From Pogonophryne albipinna (taxonomy: Eukaryota; Chordata; Actinopteri; Perciformes; Artedidraconidae): a DNA stretch of 64,000 nucleotides. A program made the translations under genes and the position numbers. Below the pieces are notes generated by a model. It had not been told where the DNA came from, did no database searches, and saw only the letters and a list, made by a program, of their open reading frames with translations. The stretch spans positions 8,622,530 through 8,686,529 of the forward strand of contig CM053264.1 of assembly GCA_028583405.1 (NCBI GenBank), written 5' to 3'. Below, one piece after another: positions 62,681 through 64,000 of this stretch (the stretch's first letter is position 1; every line of letters starts with the position of its first letter).

Positions 62681-64000
62681 AGTTACCCCGCAAGCCACAG
62701 GTGTCATCACACACACCTCATTTACATTGCAAAACCCAGGAAGTGTGTGTGTGTCGTTTGAATAGGCCCATTTCGAGATATCAGCTGTCATTGATGTGTT
62801 TGTTTTGGAGAGGCTGCTTTTGCAATATGTCCAAAACACTGCAGGTGTATGTCCCCGCTGATTTGACCCGTCGGAATTTGAATAGCACCCGTTTGTTTTC
62901 TGTGGTGGATTCAGGTAAAACCAAGTGTTAATATCAATTCCAAAAAGGACCAAACGAGTCCACACCCAAGTCCTCGCAGGGATTGGTGCATCATGGGTGC
63001 AGCCATTCATGCAAGGTGGTGCGAGACGAAAACACACATAACCAGTGTGCCATGCATCCTCCAGCTTCATGGCTAATTAAGTGTGTGTGTGTGTGTGTGT
63101 GTGTCTGGTCCAGAGAGAATTCCAGAAATAGATCATGCACTCGCCTGTTTTTTCTCCCTTTTTTAATCCTCCGGAGGGATTGTACATGGGTTTTCATCTC
63201 CCATCCAAAGGAATAATTGCATGTTTTTGCGCCTCTGATGTCTGTGAATATATATGTGTCAGGTGCTACTAAAAATACACACTTACAGAGGGGATGTGTG
63301 TGTACGTAGTGACATATTTCTGCAGTCCTGATGCATGTCAATCCCATCCTCTCCTCCCTTTTTTGCGCCTTTTTTTCCCGTTGTTTTCCTCCATCGCCTC
63401 ATCCTCCTCGCCTCCCCCTCCTTACCTCTGTCTACCCCCTCTTCCTCCTCTTCGTCCTCCTCCTCCTCCTCCAACACCCCTCTCTGTCGCTCTGCTTTTT
63501 ATAGCCATGTCTTCCCAGGGCTCGGCAGCTACAAAAGCCTTTTCATGTTGCCACTATAATTACAGCCTACACACTCACACACACACACCCACGGACACGC
63601 ATGCATACACACACAAACATGGGAGAGGAGTGTCTGTGTGTGTGTGTGCTCTCTGCATGTGCTGCTATACACAAAAGGGTGAGCTATTTTTACCTCCCTC
63701 CCTCCCTCTCCTCCTCACCCCCCTCCTCATCTCTCTCTGCTGCTGCCAGCCACATTTGCTATGCTGAGCACAGGCGGTATCAGTCCAACATCCCCGCTCT
63801 CACACACCGGACACACACACACACGGGCGCCGATGAAGGCTGCTCCCTCTGCGTCCCCCTCGTTTCTCCCCCCCTGCAGCCGGGCGTCTCTCTCTGCAGA
63901 TTCACAGCTTGGCTTTCTTCTCCGGTCATGCATCGGGCAGTTGCTCGGGAGGCAGCAGGCGCGCGGCGGCATGCGCTCGCAGCTCTGCAGATGACCTGAA
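62681..64000. other. Window end: GC- and CT-rich, possible 5' region of an outside gene
   Basis: Contains short TG (63082-63101) and CA tracts, a long CT/TCC-rich run (63345-63480 and 63690-63745), a CTTTTTATAGCCATGTC spot at 63495-63511, and a CpG-rich end (63825-63980). No recognisable protein is encoded. The overlapping 60-157 codon frames are low-complexity (Pro/Ser, His/Thr) translations. Confidence 0.35.

Noticed and set aside
62624..63070. 148-codon minus-strand frame
   Set aside because: No recognisable domain, spans a GT tract edge, and has no support.

Overview
The window is nuclear DNA from a ray-finned fish, most likely a percomorph teleost. The evidence is spliced vertebrate genes with compact GT-AG introns, long CA/TG microsatellites, and many dispersed repeats of teleost type. 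No organelle, bacterial or viral segment was seen.

Layout: (1) 0.8-4.5 kb, minus strand: slc19a1, reduced folate carrier, 5 coding exons, 518 aa. (2) 5.4-6.9 kb, minus: a CXC chemokine receptor of the CXCR1/CXCR2 type, 353 aa. (3) 7-19.7 kb: repeat-filled gap with a 110-bp TG tract, a hAT element with its 8-bp target duplication, a field of direct repeats, and a nearly full-length LINE carrying a nested SINE and bounded by a 12-bp target duplication. (4) 19.9-26.4 kb, plus: arpc2, Arp2/3 complex subunit 2, 10 exons, 299 aa. (5) 27.2-30.1 kb, minus, and 30.45-33.4 kb, plus: a head-to-head pair of intermediate-filament genes, one type I-like (8 exons, 477 aa) and one type II-like (9 exons, 407 aa), sharing a 368-bp spacer. 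(6) 33.8-37.0 kb: two more hAT elements with 8-bp duplications. (7) 37.2-38.2 kb, minus: gpbar1 (TGR5 bile-acid receptor), one coding exon. (8) 39.7-42 kb: repeats, including a Tc1/mariner-type deletion derivative. (9) 44-47 kb, minus: aamp, WD-repeat protein, 11 coding exons, 416 aa. (10) 47-64 kb: no gene could be supported. It holds microsatellites, dispersed repeats and a few promoter-like or splice-donor-like spots that may be 5' parts of a gene lying mostly outside the window.

The order chemokine receptor - arpc2 - gpbar1 - aamp matches what I know of human 2q35 (CXCR2/CXCR1-ARPC2-GPBAR1-AAMP), so this is an old conserved block. The two intermediate-filament genes between arpc2 and gpbar1, and slc19a1 at the edge (human chromosome 21), are additions relative to that block. 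The filament pair is the most interesting local system. One obligate-heteropolymer partner of each type sits on either side of a short shared promoter. The type I member has a degenerate helix-end motif, and the type II member appears to need a GC-AG intron to make its tail. Family names come from recognising protein sequence; no database search was run.
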